64,000 nt of DNA from Pseudomonadota bacterium. GTDB lineage: Bacteria; Pseudomonadota; Gammaproteobacteria; Steroidobacterales; SZUA-146. How positions within the stretch are numbered: position 1 is the first letter of the stretch; the number at the start of each line of letters is the position of its first letter. A model generated the notes under the pieces. It searched no databases. It had not been told where the DNA came from and was given only the letters and a program-made list of their open reading frames with translations. Location: assembly GCA_039028935.1 (NCBI GenBank), contig JBCCHD010000012.1:1-64000 (forward strand). The letters run 5' to 3'. The position numbers were made by a program, and so were the translations under genes. Below, piece after piece: positions 9,611 through 18,807 of this stretch.

Positions 9611-12600
9611 ATGGCATACACGTTGGGATGGGCTGTTTCGGCCAACCAGTACAGTGACATAAAAAATGAAGATGGGACTCTTCTGGTGTCAATGAGCTGT
9701 GTAAGGCCGTTCGTGGAACAAACTAACGGGACCGACACGGTATCTGACACCATTGGAAAGATGCGATGGGATGGCCGCGGACCCAAACACGATTCACCTG
9801 ACCTCCCTCCAACAGATCTTCAGTTCTTCTATCCGTGGTTGTGGATGAACGTTACGTGGGTGCTTTGGATTAAGAACGGGAGCACCTGGGAGGCTGGCCC
9901 TGAGCTAGAAATCGTTCCCGGAACGGCAGCATTGAAAGAAGAATGCGTCGATGCGGTAGAAGCGGCGATGAAAGAGGAAATTAAGGAGAAGGTAGAGAAC
10001 TGCCCCTATCCGTTTTCCGGCGCATCCGATGACGCCTATGCAAAACGTGAAGACAGCTTGAAGAATGCGATTAGCCTGGTACATGGTTTGGGCCCGTTAA
10101 GCCAGCTGGTTCCACCGCTTTCCATGCACGTCTTTAAGCAGTCGGTGTTTCTATCGGTACCAGAAATCGACGCGGAAGATGAGGTTCTAGTTGTCGCTGT
10201 TCCACGATTCAACGCAGACGGTCATAGGTTCGACGCGGAAGAAGGAGGCGTTGTCGAGTCGATAGGCGACGACCTGTGCGCCGTGACCTACCCCGGGGCT
10301 GAAGATGGAGAAAATAGGCATGTCTTTTGTATAGAGCCTTTTCGAGCCGACAAGAACGCAACTTCAAAAGCCCCGTCGCTAAAGGCCAAAACCGCCGAAG
10401 ACGCCGAGGCCTTAAAGGCACTTAATATTGGATTGCGCGAATTCGGCGACTGGATGTTACCAGCCAAGATCATGGGCGATGCGGTTCGTTCGAGACTAAC
10501 AAACATTCGCTCTGGAGACACTAGTCCGCTCAGGGATCCCGCAAAGATAACGGACGAGGATGCTGAAAAACAGGAAACCAAGCGAAAGGCAGCAAAGAAG
10601 GCAAAGGAGAAACAAGCAAGATGGCTTGTTGCATGCAGAAAGGCCTGGAAAGATGGCTGGAGAATAATAGAGCAGCGCAACAGTGACAGCCACGTCAGCG
10701 CGTTCATGGCCGATGCGGCGATTACTTCCGAAATTGACGACATGGAAGCGGCGCTAAATTCCGAAGATGAAACCATGGATCATGTCGACGTAGACGTACT
10801 GACCACGATTGGCAACTGGAATGTTGAATCAGTGTACTCAGTAATCGCTGAGTTGCCAAGACTGGAGCTTACGGTTGAGTCCCGGCGATCACTGTTGGAG
10901 CTTAGCGTACGGTTCACCGGTAACGGATGGACAGTTGATAGCGATTGGACTTCTACGGATCAGGTGCCGCGTCCTTACGATCACGTAATCTATTCGGCTC
11001 TCACAGACGAGGAAACCGAGGAGTTAGTAGGCGATGGTTCGTCATTGTACAGTCTATTCGATCTAAAAGGGTGGAGTGCGGGCGACTCGGAGGCCCTGAT
11101 CAAGTCGATTGAGGACGCGGATTCGAATGCCGTGAGACACACCTTTGCGAATACTAGAGAGCTTGTGAACGATGTGCAGCAAGCCTTACCTAAGACCGAC
11201 CCGAGCGGACGAGTCGACGATAGAGATGGAACGGACGCTCTAGTTCGTGCGTTGGATAAATTCCGGGTGGATGATAGCAGGGACCACGTCGCCGTATCTC
11301 TACTGCTGAGCTCGTTGAACATGAAAGTGCAGAGCTATCTGCCCGAAAGGCAAAGCGCTCTAAGAGAGTCACTAAGTGCTCTACGGGAAACACTACTTTC
11401 TTATGTCGACATCCCGACTCAGACTCAGGTACGGCGCTTTGCCATCGGTAACATGGTTGATGATGGGGCGGGAAACGATCTTGAGAGGTTCCGATGGGTT
11501 CGAAACACTGTCGCCAAGACTGTTCCGACAAATAGTGCCGACGAAGGCAGTGATGACAAACCCTGGTACGTGAAGGCGCTCAGCGTTGATGAGGACGCTT
11601 TCGTTGAGGCTTACCGAGACGCGGATCCCGGCGATCGTCCCACGTTGGCCGCCGCAATCGGGGACAGAATAAAAGGTATTAATGGTCTATCGGACGAGGC
11701 AGTTGAACAGTCAACGGCAAAGGCGTTCCGTGAGTACTGCAGGGCGATACAGCGTGAACGACATACCGCAAAGAAGATCGTCGATGAAGGGCTGGACATT
11801 CCTATCTGGAGTATCGAGGACAACCAATCCGTGGAAGACCACAGCCTTCGCGGTGTCGCAATCGCTTTGCGTGCCGAGTTGGATGATCATGTCGAGCCAG
11901 CAAATTGGATTACCGATGCGGAGGTTGCGTTCGTCGAGAAGGGACAGAATGGGAATGCGTCAGATTCGAAGCGTTGGCTTCTCCTCGCAGAACCAAATGA
12001 TGAAGCAGATACCGTCCATACTGCAATAGGATCAGCGACCGTCGCAGCATCTGAAAGTCAAGGTGAAGCAATAGTGGAGATACTCTTCACTGGGACGCCC
12101 GTATGCGCAGCGGCCGGCTTAGGGCAACGAGAAGCAGACAATGTTGAATACGTGAGGTCAACGCAAAAGGTGTCTGGTGAGGATATCGATCGTGACCAGA
12201 CTGCCTGTCTCGACTACGTATGGACGGAAGAAACAGAAGACGGGGATGGGTACAACGGGGTTGGTGAATTGCCGCTACTGGGATTCGGCCTAATGTATCG
12301 CGACGGCCAGGCACTGGTAGACCATGCAGGGCTCGTTCTCACGCCCTCGGCAAGAGATGAGACGTTTCCGGCGCAGTTAAGGAAACCTGCTGATGTCGTC
12401 AAATTGAATCCTGAAGCGCGTCAGTACCTGTCCCATCGCCGACCGGACAGCCCTACTCTGATGATAAGCGATTCAACAGACGCCAAGCATTTCTACGGTG
12501 TTTCCAAGGAAACCAACATGTGGCGGACTCTGGAGGAACGCGGAGAGAATTCGGCCGCAATCGGGTTCATAGTCCCTCAAATAAGGAATGGCGAGGAGTC

Positions 12601-15310
12601 TGTCGCGGATCCTATGTACGAACAGCGCAGCGCCAGCACAGAGGCCACTTACAGGCTTCGACCGCCGCAAGCGCCCATGCCTTTCGTCGAACAATGGTTA
12701 AACACCGACGCCGTAGCGTGTGCCGCACGGAAAACCAACTACCTCAGCAATGACTTTTTCCAGACCAAAAGCAGAGAAGACATCTTGACCCTTCGAAGAG
12801 CGGCGCGAGAGACCTATGCGGACGTCGCAGATGCTCCAAATAAGCGGTGGAACGAGCTCAAGATGGCCTACGATCCGTCCATAGCCAGGTTTGGGCTTGA
12901 GGTTCAATGGTGGAAGAATGGAAAACCAATCGACAAGGACTTCTCGAAGGAGATTCCAAACAAGGGTATTGATAAGGATCTTACGCTCGCCACACCGGAC
13001 GATGCCTCCGTATCTGTGGTTGTCAAATCGGCTGATCGAAACGAATTGCTTCCCGATCAGTCTTCCGGAATAACAGTACTGTGTGCGCCCGGCGTGTGCG
13101 TTGAACTCCGTGCCGTTAGCCTGGTCGATACGGCGTTTGTACAGAACAGGGATCCGTCCAATCGAAAGCCCGGGGCTCGACTTGATCGACGCTGTTTCGA
13201 AGGCGATTCGGAACACGAAGAATACAAAGGGTACTACGCGATCGCAGGTCTACCGTCCTACGTCGAATGCGGTCCCGCCGGGGATACTTTCCCCGGGCGA
13301 CTGAGCGAACCAATTCTGGCCATTGATCCGCCAACCAATTTAGTTCCAAATCGATCAACTCTTCGGTTGAGGAGCGACGTAAACATCGACGCTTCTTGGT
13401 ATTCCGCTCTTCATATTGAAAGGCACAACTGGCATTGGACGGGGCACCCGGTTGCTTTCCAGGGGACCGATGACAGCCTGCCCAAGAACATTCTGGCGTT
13501 CGCGGACGTTGGCTCGTACCGAGACACACGGTTGGTGGAACTGAAGAACAATTTTGACGAGGTCAATAACAATGCGTGGGAGGTAACGAAAGATCAGATC
13601 ATCGATTCGCAACGGTACAGGGATGGCTCCAGACCCAGTGGGTACCTAGCCTACGCTGCGCGGCCCCTGCTACGTTTCCGTAGCCGTTTGAACAGCAAGG
13701 ACGACAGGGTACTGGACGCCGAAAAGCAACGGCTAGCGATCGGCCGGGTCATAGGCGGAATTCGACCCAGAAATCGGCTGCCGGAACCAGTACACCGATT
13801 CAGCCTTCCGCTTTCCGAGTCGTACAGAGGATCAAGCGACAAGAGCAGTCTTCCGGAACGTACCGGCAACGGCTGCATGTTGGTCTTCGATGAAGAGATC
13901 ATGAGAACCGACGACCAAGCCGCATACGGCGGCATTGGTGAGTACATAGATGTCGACTTGGTTGATGCGCGGCCCTTCGCACCTCGCCTAAAGGGGAAGG
14001 AAGGCGAAGACGTATATCTCAAGCAGATGGGCCCGAATCCGATATTTGCGGAGCAGCCCGATCGCGACACGCTTGACAAAGTTGACATCGAGGCGGAGTT
14101 GCCGTTCGGCTTGACCTACGACCTGGGTCGAAATGCAAAGGTGAACCAGAGTTGTGTTGTATTGTTCCCAAGAGGTCTTGGCGGCAAGTGGGGTTTGGCA
14201 AAGGTTCGGACGCGACGTATCATATGGCCCGAGTACTTTGTGGAGTACGACAATAACCAAACGAAAGAGAAAAAGGAGTGGTTACGAAAGGAGGGACGCG
14301 ACCTGGTACCGACTGATATGGCCGTCGATGTAGAAAGTAGCGCCACTGTTTCGGCGATAACGATTGACGAGCAGGCACTGACGCTGCCCAAACTCCCCAA
14401 AGGCGATCACCGGCTCACAATAACCTGGCACAAAGACCGATGGGGAAGCGCCCTTCCCCCACACTGGCGCCCTGCTGTCACCATATGGGAACGTGGACGT
14501 TCCGGTCGGTGGGAGAAAGGCGAGAATGCAACACCGTACGTTCAGCCAACAACCTGGTTGTTCCCAAAGCCCGACGAAGATGGCCGAAGCGATGATTCCA
14601 CCAAAGGATTTACGGCGGCAACAATCGGTGATCAATTCGACATCGGTGTAAAGACAACCAATGGCTCCAAAGGGATTCGGATCAATCGACTCGAAGTGAG
14701 CGACTACACCGACCCGCAATGGATTTCATTCATCGGTACATTCGAAAACGAATCGCTTGGCGGCGCCATGGAATTCGAGCTGAAGTCTGGCATCGGAGAG
14801 CTTTTATTGCGTCAAAGTGACAAAGGCATCGACTTGATGCCTGTGGTACGAAACCGCGAGGAGCTATTCCAATCGAAGGGCGGTGAGCGCGTGCTCCGTA
14901 CAACCTTTCATCTTCTACTAATGTTCGAACCAACCAACTCCGTTATGCATGACGACCAGCCCGAAGGACTGGGCAAGCATATCGGCACATTAGAGCCAGA
15001 AACAAGAGATAGAGAGGGAATCACGTTCAAGATCATTGATGGACAGATACCGAAAGAAGGACGTGGATTCTTGATTTCGTTCCAAGTGCCCAGTTCACTG
15101 AATGCAAGCGAGAAGAAACGGATTGAGGATGCCAATTCGTGGCAGGAGATTCTCGATGTTGTCTTTCCGCCTATCGATGAATCGAAGGGGCTCAATCAGA
15201 TTGAGGCGCTGGCGAGACCGTTACCAGAGATTATTGGGCCAATCACGCTGTCATTAGAAGGAGTGGATACTGATAAGATAGCGGACAGTTCAAAGCAATC
15301 GGTGGCGTAA
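9611..15310 (+). CDS. Giant uncharacterised protein B, 1899 residues
   Basis: I do not recognise this protein. It begins MAYTLGWAVSANQ, with no signal peptide, so export by Sec is unlikely. A strong AGGAAGAG ribosome site stands just before the ATG, 11 bases after the stop of protein A; co-translation in similar amounts is likely. Residues 1-300 look alpha/beta. A lysine-rich helix lies at about 311-358 (ETKRKAAKKAKEKQARW). The rest alternates acidic loops with beta-rich segments such as LPEPVHRFSLPLSES near 1390 and ITWHKDRWGSALPPHWRP near 1605. Tryptophan is frequent. Neither repeats nor catalytic motifs stand out. The pairing and size suggest a large assembly or secreted complex, but this is inference. 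Confidence 0.85.
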   Translation: MAYTLGWAVSANQYSDIKNEDGTLLVSMSCVRPFVEQTNGTDTVSDTIGKMRWDGRGPKHDSPDLPPTDLQFFYPWLWMNVTWVLWIKNGSTWEAGPELEIVPGTAALKEECVDAVEAAMKEEIKEKVENCPYPFSGASDDAYAKREDSLKNAISLVHGLGPLSQLVPPLSMHVFKQSVFLSVPEIDAEDEVLVVAVPRFNADGHRFDAEEGGVVESIGDDLCAVTYPGAEDGENRHVFCIEPFRADKNATSKAPSLKAKTAEDAEALKALNIGLREFGDWMLPAKIMGDAVRSRLTNIRSGDTSPLRDPAKITDEDAEKQETKRKAAKKAKEKQARWLVACRKAWKDGWRIIEQRNSDSHVSAFMADAAITSEIDDMEAALNSEDETMDHVDVDVLTTIGNWNVESVYSVIAELPRLELTVESRRSLLELSVRFTGNGWTVDSDWTSTDQVPRPYDHVIYSALTDEETEELVGDGSSLYSLFDLKGWSAGDSEALIKSIEDADSNAVRHTFANTRELVNDVQQALPKTDPSGRVDDRDGTDALVRALDKFRVDDSRDHVAVSLLLSSLNMKVQSYLPERQSALRESLSALRETLLSYVDIPTQTQVRRFAIGNMVDDGAGNDLERFRWVRNTVAKTVPTNSADEGSDDKPWYVKALSVDEDAFVEAYRDADPGDRPTLAAAIGDRIKGINGLSDEAVEQSTAKAFREYCRAIQRERHTAKKIVDEGLDIPIWSIEDNQSVEDHSLRGVAIALRAELDDHVEPANWITDAEVAFVEKGQNGNASDSKRWLLLAEPNDEADTVHTAIGSATVAASESQGEAIVEILFTGTPVCAAAGLGQREADNVEYVRSTQKVSGEDIDRDQTACLDYVWTEETEDGDGYNGVGELPLLGFGLMYRDGQALVDHAGLVLTPSARDETFPAQLRKPADVVKLNPEARQYLSHRRPDSPTLMISDSTDAKHFYGVSKETNMWRTLEERGENSAAIGFIVPQIRNGEESVADPMYEQRSASTEATYRLRPPQAPMPFVEQWLNTDAVACAARKTNYLSNDFFQTKSREDILTLRRAARETYADVADAPNKRWNELKMAYDPSIARFGLEVQWWKNGKPIDKDFSKEIPNKGIDKDLTLATPDDASVSVVVKSADRNELLPDQSSGITVLCAPGVCVELRAVSLVDTAFVQNRDPSNRKPGARLDRRCFEGDSEHEEYKGYYAIAGLPSYVECGPAGDTFPGRLSEPILAIDPPTNLVPNRSTLRLRSDVNIDASWYSALHIERHNWHWTGHPVAFQGTDDSLPKNILAFADVGSYRDTRLVELKNNFDEVNNNAWEVTKDQIIDSQRYRDGSRPSGYLAYAARPLLRFRSRLNSKDDRVLDAEKQRLAIGRVIGGIRPRNRLPEPVHRFSLPLSESYRGSSDKSSLPERTGNGCMLVFDEEIMRTDDQAAYGGIGEYIDVDLVDARPFAPRLKGKEGEDVYLKQMGPNPIFAEQPDRDTLDKVDIEAELPFGLTYDLGRNAKVNQSCVVLFPRGLGGKWGLAKVRTRRIIWPEYFVEYDNNQTKEKKEWLRKEGRDLVPTDMAVDVESSATVSAITIDEQALTLPKLPKGDHRLTITWHKDRWGSALPPHWRPAVTIWERGRSGRWEKGENATPYVQPTTWLFPKPDEDGRSDDSTKGFTAATIGDQFDIGVKTTNGSKGIRINRLEVSDYTDPQWISFIGTFENESLGGAMEFELKSGIGELLLRQSDKGIDLMPVVRNREELFQSKGGERVLRTTFHLLLMFEPTNSVMHDDQPEGLGKHIGTLEPETRDREGITFKIIDGQIPKEGRGFLISFQVPSSLNASEKKRIEDANSWQEILDVVFPPIDESKGLNQIEALARPLPEIIGPITLSLEGVDTDKIADSSKQSVA

Positions 15311-15311
15311 A

Positions 15312-15328
15312 CGCCGCCACGAACGGCG
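15312..15328 (+). terminator. Hairpin after the giant-protein operon, weak terminator candidate
   Basis: CGCCG and CGGCG form a 5-pair stem around a 7-base loop, starting 2 bases after the stop codon of protein B. No run of T follows directly; TCTTTTG lies about 12 bases further on. It may help end transcription but is not a convincing intrinsic terminator. Confidence 0.25.
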
Positions 15329-15548
15329 ATACTGCAATGGTCTTTTGTCGGCGACTTTTCGATACGCAAGCAAGGAAAAGCTAATGAAAAGAACTTTCGC
15401 TCATGAGTACTATACCTGACTAATGTTTCAGTAGTTCTCGATCAGGGTAAATCGGTATCTTCCTGATATACATTGCCTTACCGGTTTCTCACACCGATGC
15501 CGACATAAAACGACTTGCAACATTCTCGTCACTGACCGTCGAAACAGG

Positions 15549-16483
15549 TCACAAGGTAAGGTGCGGTGTTGCTCTGGTCATTGCCCTCCATTCCTCCCGT
15601 AAGCCTCCCCGTCGATGACAGAGTTCTGAACTAGAGTTTTCAAGCTTTTCCAGTTGCCGCCGGAACATCGCCGGCGGTATGTTTTCTAGTCTATCGTGCT
15701 GTCGTTTTTCGTTGTATTCGGTCATCCATTTGCACGTAATCTGGCGCACCTGGTAGAGTAATTCAAACACGTAGGCGTTCAAGACTTCGTGCCGATACGT
15801 ATGGTTAAAGCGCTGGATTAACACGTTTTGGTTGGGCTTACCAGGTTGGATAAATCGAAGCTCAGTGCCGTTGTCATCGCACCAGTCCCTGAAGGCCTGA
15901 GCAATGTATTCAGGACCGTTGTCCACTCGTATCGCTCCCGGTTTACCGCGCACTCGACCAGGCGCTCCAGAGCACGTACGACCCGCTGAGCTATGATTGA
16001 GGTATCAATAACGATCTCCAGTACCTCTCTCACACCCTCGTCAAGGATGTTCAACGTACAGAAGCGACGCGAGGTCTGGTAAAACGTATCGATCATGAAA
16101 CCCAGAGACCACTCTGCATTGACCTCGTATTTCACCAGCATCGGTTGCAGCACACGCTGCGGCAGACTTCGCTTCTTTCGGCGGGGCAGATTAAGACTCA
16201 ACGCTTTGTACACGCGGTAAGTGCGTTTATGATTCCACTCATGGCCATCCAGGCGCAGTCGGTTGTGGCACTTCTAGAAGCCCCAGCGCGGGTGTTTCTC
16301 TATCTTCGTGTAAATTGCGTCGATTACGTCTTTGTCTCGGTCTTGCCAGTTCACAGGATGTCGGTACCAGCTCGAGCGACTCATTCTCATAGCGCGACTG
16401 GCCATCGCTTTTGACAGCTTGTGTTCCTCCACCAGATACTCTGCAGTATCCCGTTTCTCCAGTGGGCTCAGAGCTTTTTTTCG
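15549..16483 (-). pseudogene. IS3 OrfB transposase, multiply inactivated
   Basis: The DDE transposase can be followed in pieces. From the frameshift site it reads KALSPLEKRDTAEYLVEEH up to HPRWGF. There a TAG (16276-16274) replaces the usual Trp of the GFWKC segment. The frame then continues through RLRLDGHEWNHKRTYRVYKA. Around 15954 one base is missing, shifting from the frame reading RALERLVE to the one reading RGKPGAIRVDNGPEY. The first catalytic Asp, normally in WSxDFM, is Gly here (WSLGFM, about 16100). The second, in RVDNGPEY, is kept. The catalytic Glu of the usual IERFN is Gln (IQRFN, 15813-15815). The element cannot move itself. Confidence 0.85.
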
Positions 16484-16726
16484 ATGAAGTCCTTCAACGC
16501 GTGGTTCTCCAGCGCCAAGTCAGCATACATTAGGTTCAGTTTTGACAGCTTGGCCTCCGTTTCCCGGAGCTTGCGAAGATCGGAGGCTTGCATGCCTCCA
16601 TATTTGGATTTCTTGTTGTAGTACGTCGCATCACTGATACCGTGGCGCCTGCAGATATCCTTCACCTTAGCGCCAGCATCCGCTTCCCTCAGGACCGATG
16701 CGATCTGTGACTTGACCTTACCCCTT
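16468..16726 (-). pseudogene. IS3 OrfA helix-turn-helix protein, start lost
   Basis: The frame encodes SQIASVLREADAGAKVKDIC, RRHGISDATYYNKKSKYGGM and LNLMYADLALENHALKDFIE. This is the OrfA helix-turn-helix plus leucine-zipper pattern of IS3 elements. The normal start (M-x-x-SRFTE) is missing: an in-frame TAA lies upstream and no ATG follows before the domain. The only start left is an internal GTG at 16665, inside the helix-turn-helix. It ends at TGA right after the A-rich slippery run. Confidence 0.75.
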
Positions 16727-16754
16727 ACAAAAGCTGTAAATTATTTGAAGGTCT

Positions 16755-17378
16755 TCACTGGAACACCGCTGATCCTGTTACTTGCTTATTGGGCGGACCG
16801 TAAAGATCCCACGGATTACTGCCGTCATCCGGACTTGTGGCAAATATTCTTTGTGTTCTTCCGCTCAAGCTCGCATACATCTCAAACGCTGGGAACGGTT
16901 CTACCACGGAACCAGATTCTATCATCACCTCTATATTACCCTCAGCATTCCGCTTAACAGCCACTAAAATTTTCCAATTGATTTCAGGCGCACCGGCAAG
17001 GACGCACGGATTACCAGCACCGCCCTCGATCAAGAATGTGCACCCGCTTCCATTCGACAGATAGTTCTTAACTTTTAAATTACTTCTATTTGCTTCTTCA
17101 TTGCACTCGACGTCACCATCTTCACAATCACATTCTATCGTTGCATCGCAGGTATGCCTTTGACTAGATAGGCTAAAGTCATTCAAAGATATTCTGACCT
17201 CTGTTCGCATTCGGGAACTAGCATTTGCCTGCTCGGAGAAAGACCGTTGATCCGTATGAAAGCAATCATTTAGTGGTGTTGGACCCGGAATCATTGTGGC
17301 TCCACCGCCTCCAGGCACCTGCCGTGTATAGCCTTGTATTTCCTTTGGTATAAAACTCGCAATCCACACTGTCAACAT
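16755..17378 (-). CDS. Small protein resembling DUF3238, about 207 residues
   Basis: It begins MLTVWIASFIPKEIQ and continues with a glycine-rich loop (QVPGGGGATMIPGPTPLND). Then comes FHTDQRSFSEQANASSRMRT, which matches my memory of the F-x-x-D-x-R-x-F and SSR pattern of DUF3238 proteins. Cysteines are grouped (HTCDATIECDCEDGDVEC), and a later GNPCVLAGAPEINW segment is followed by a beta-rich tail (PFPAFEMYASLSG). DUF3238 has no known function that I can state. The ATG at 17378 has an AGGAG site 8 bases upstream and is preferred to a start 15 codons earlier. It is on the strand opposite the giant operon, separated from it by the IS3 remnant, and may belong to the same island cargo. Confidence 0.65.
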   Translation of the reverse strand: MLTVWIASFIPKEIQGYTRQVPGGGGATMIPGPTPLNDCFHTDQRSFSEQANASSRMRTEVRISLNDFSLSSQRHTCDATIECDCEDGDVECNEEANRSNLKVKNYLSNGSGCTFLIEGGAGNPCVLAGAPEINWKILVAVKRNAEGNIEVMIESGSVVEPFPAFEMYASLSGRTQRIFATSPDDGSNPWDLYGPPNKQVTGSAVFQ

Positions 17379-18621
17379 CGAGGTCTCCTGATTTAACAAG
17401 CATTCTGAGTGAGCCAAGGCCACATCGTTATTCTAATGCCCCCATGAACCTACGGCACATAAATTGTTGGGTCAAGTCATCAGTGCTCTCGATGTGGTGC
17501 ATACGGCGTGGCTTCTGTGATGATCACAAATTGTAGTTTTAAACACTTTGTGAATACTCGACACCTGCGTAACGTAGTAATGGAATCTATTCTACGAGTC
17601 GCAACTAATGGTTATCTAGGTCTCGCCTTACATGGACGACTTGACTTGCATTCTTAAAGCTAACCCATGCTTTTGGTACATAGCAAAATTAGACTATTAT
17701 TAGAAGAAATTGAATGAGTAGACAGTGCTATCGTCTTAAGCTAGCACGTCAAGAGCCTTATCGATATCGGTAATTAGATTAGTAGTTCGGGCGCTTTACG
17801 CCAAAAGTAGCGATCAGCGGCTGCGGGTAAACTTATGGACCGACAATGGACCATAGAGGAATAAGAAGAAGAGAAAACCACAGGAATCCTCCACGTTGCA
17901 AACACGCCTCAAAATATGAAGATTATTTGATCCGCAATAAAAGACCTTCCGGAAAACTATATGAAATTGATCATCGGTAAGCGCAAGCCAAGCCGTTCAA
18001 ACTTTTTCAAATCTACCAGAATGATTCACTCAAGCGAAAATACTCATAGAACTATTGTTCATTGTAAACACCCGCCCCCCTTCGTAGCCTATTACTAGTG
18101 TCTGATAACGGACGAAATTCATGCAAACAAAATGTTCGATTCGAAAATGAATACTTGACAGTCTACGCATAGTGCCGCCGAGTACAGCATAGAAATTCAT
18201 CCTGCTGCACGCCCGGCCAGGAACCTATTCTCGAAGCTTCCTCGCCCTATGGGAATTGTTGAGCAATTTGATAAAAAAGGCCTTCGAAACTGACATGTAT
18301 TGCGACCGCTGCATGCAATTGTCAACGACAAAGCTCTAAACGTTATCGACAACTTTGACTTACTTAATGTCGAGGGTGATGATATCACCTACAATTAACT
18401 GACCAGATTAACTATGTCACTAAAAGATACCAAAATGGTCTAGTGGCTGCCGGAAAACTAAATGAGCGTTAGAGAATTTAACTTGGAAATAATGCCTGAT
18501 CAGACGACATGGTAGGGAATCTGCGGGCCTCTGTATTTGTGGCGCCCGCAATACTTGGTCACAACGTGGTCACAACGCCAAATTCAAAAAAACACAAAAA
18601 GCTCTAACCGTATGTTTTTAC
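17379..18621. other. 1.2-kb stretch without a recognisable gene, next to the tRNA
   Basis: This is A/T-rich sequence with short frames only. One plus-strand frame ending at TAA 18395-18397 reads like degraded coding DNA (NLFSKLPRPMGIVEQFD, a TGA, then NVIDNFDLLNVEGDDITYN), but I cannot name it. Near the tRNA a short direct repeat GGTCACAACG occurs twice, 12 bases apart, around 18559-18580. No integrase gene is visible. Confidence 0.5.
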
Positions 18622-18698
18622 TGGCGCCCCGACCACGATTCGAACGTGGGACCTTCCGCTTAGGAGGCGGACGCTCTATCCAGCTGAGCTACCGGGGC
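18622..18698 (-). tRNA. tRNA-Arg (anticodon CCT)
   Basis: The minus strand from 18698 folds as a complete tRNA. The acceptor stem is GCCCCGG paired with TCGGGGC, with discriminator G and an encoded CCA end. The D arm reads AGCTCAGCTGGATAGAGC. The anticodon stem TCCGC/GCGGA encloses the loop CTCCTAA (anticodon CCT). The T arm contains GTTCGAATC. Its 3' end faces the accessory region at lower coordinates, the usual orientation for a tRNA used as an island integration site. Confidence 0.96.
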
Positions 18699-18807
18699 TA
18701 TTCGTTGGTGACGTGCGCAAAGTTTACCCGAATACGAAAACAAACAGTACAACCCCAATTGAGTATCCGCCCACATCGCCAACACATAAAAAAGAGAACG
18801 CGTTGAC

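Larger units (their letters stand above)
15549..16726 (-). mobile_element. Decayed IS3-family insertion sequence
   Basis: OrfA and orfB of an IS3-family element lie in order on the minus strand, both damaged. A run of seven A followed by G at 16481-16474 stands at the orfA/orfB junction, where IS3 elements normally shift frame by -1. No terminal inverted repeats could be defined, so the limits given are those of the recognisable coding remains. The right end stops about 30 bases short of the stop codon of the DUF3238-like gene. Confidence 0.8.

Noticed and set aside
3423-15310. Giant proteins as Tc-type or RHS toxins
   Set aside because: No RHS/YD repeats and no TcA, TcB or TcC sequence features are visible, so the sizes alone do not justify this call.
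17515-17527. TGTGATGATCACA as a second CRP site
   Set aside because: The half-sites are separated by 3 rather than 6 bases and no gene start is nearby.
18505-18608. Possible C-terminal tail of a tyrosine integrase (AILGHNVVTTPNSKKHKKL) ending 14 bases from the tRNA
   Set aside because: The position would fit, but no catalytic Tyr or other recombinase motif lies upstream in frame, and a TGA comes 34 codons before the end.
18537-18806. 89-residue open frame on the plus strand
   Set aside because: It reads straight through the tRNA-Arg gene and has no other support.
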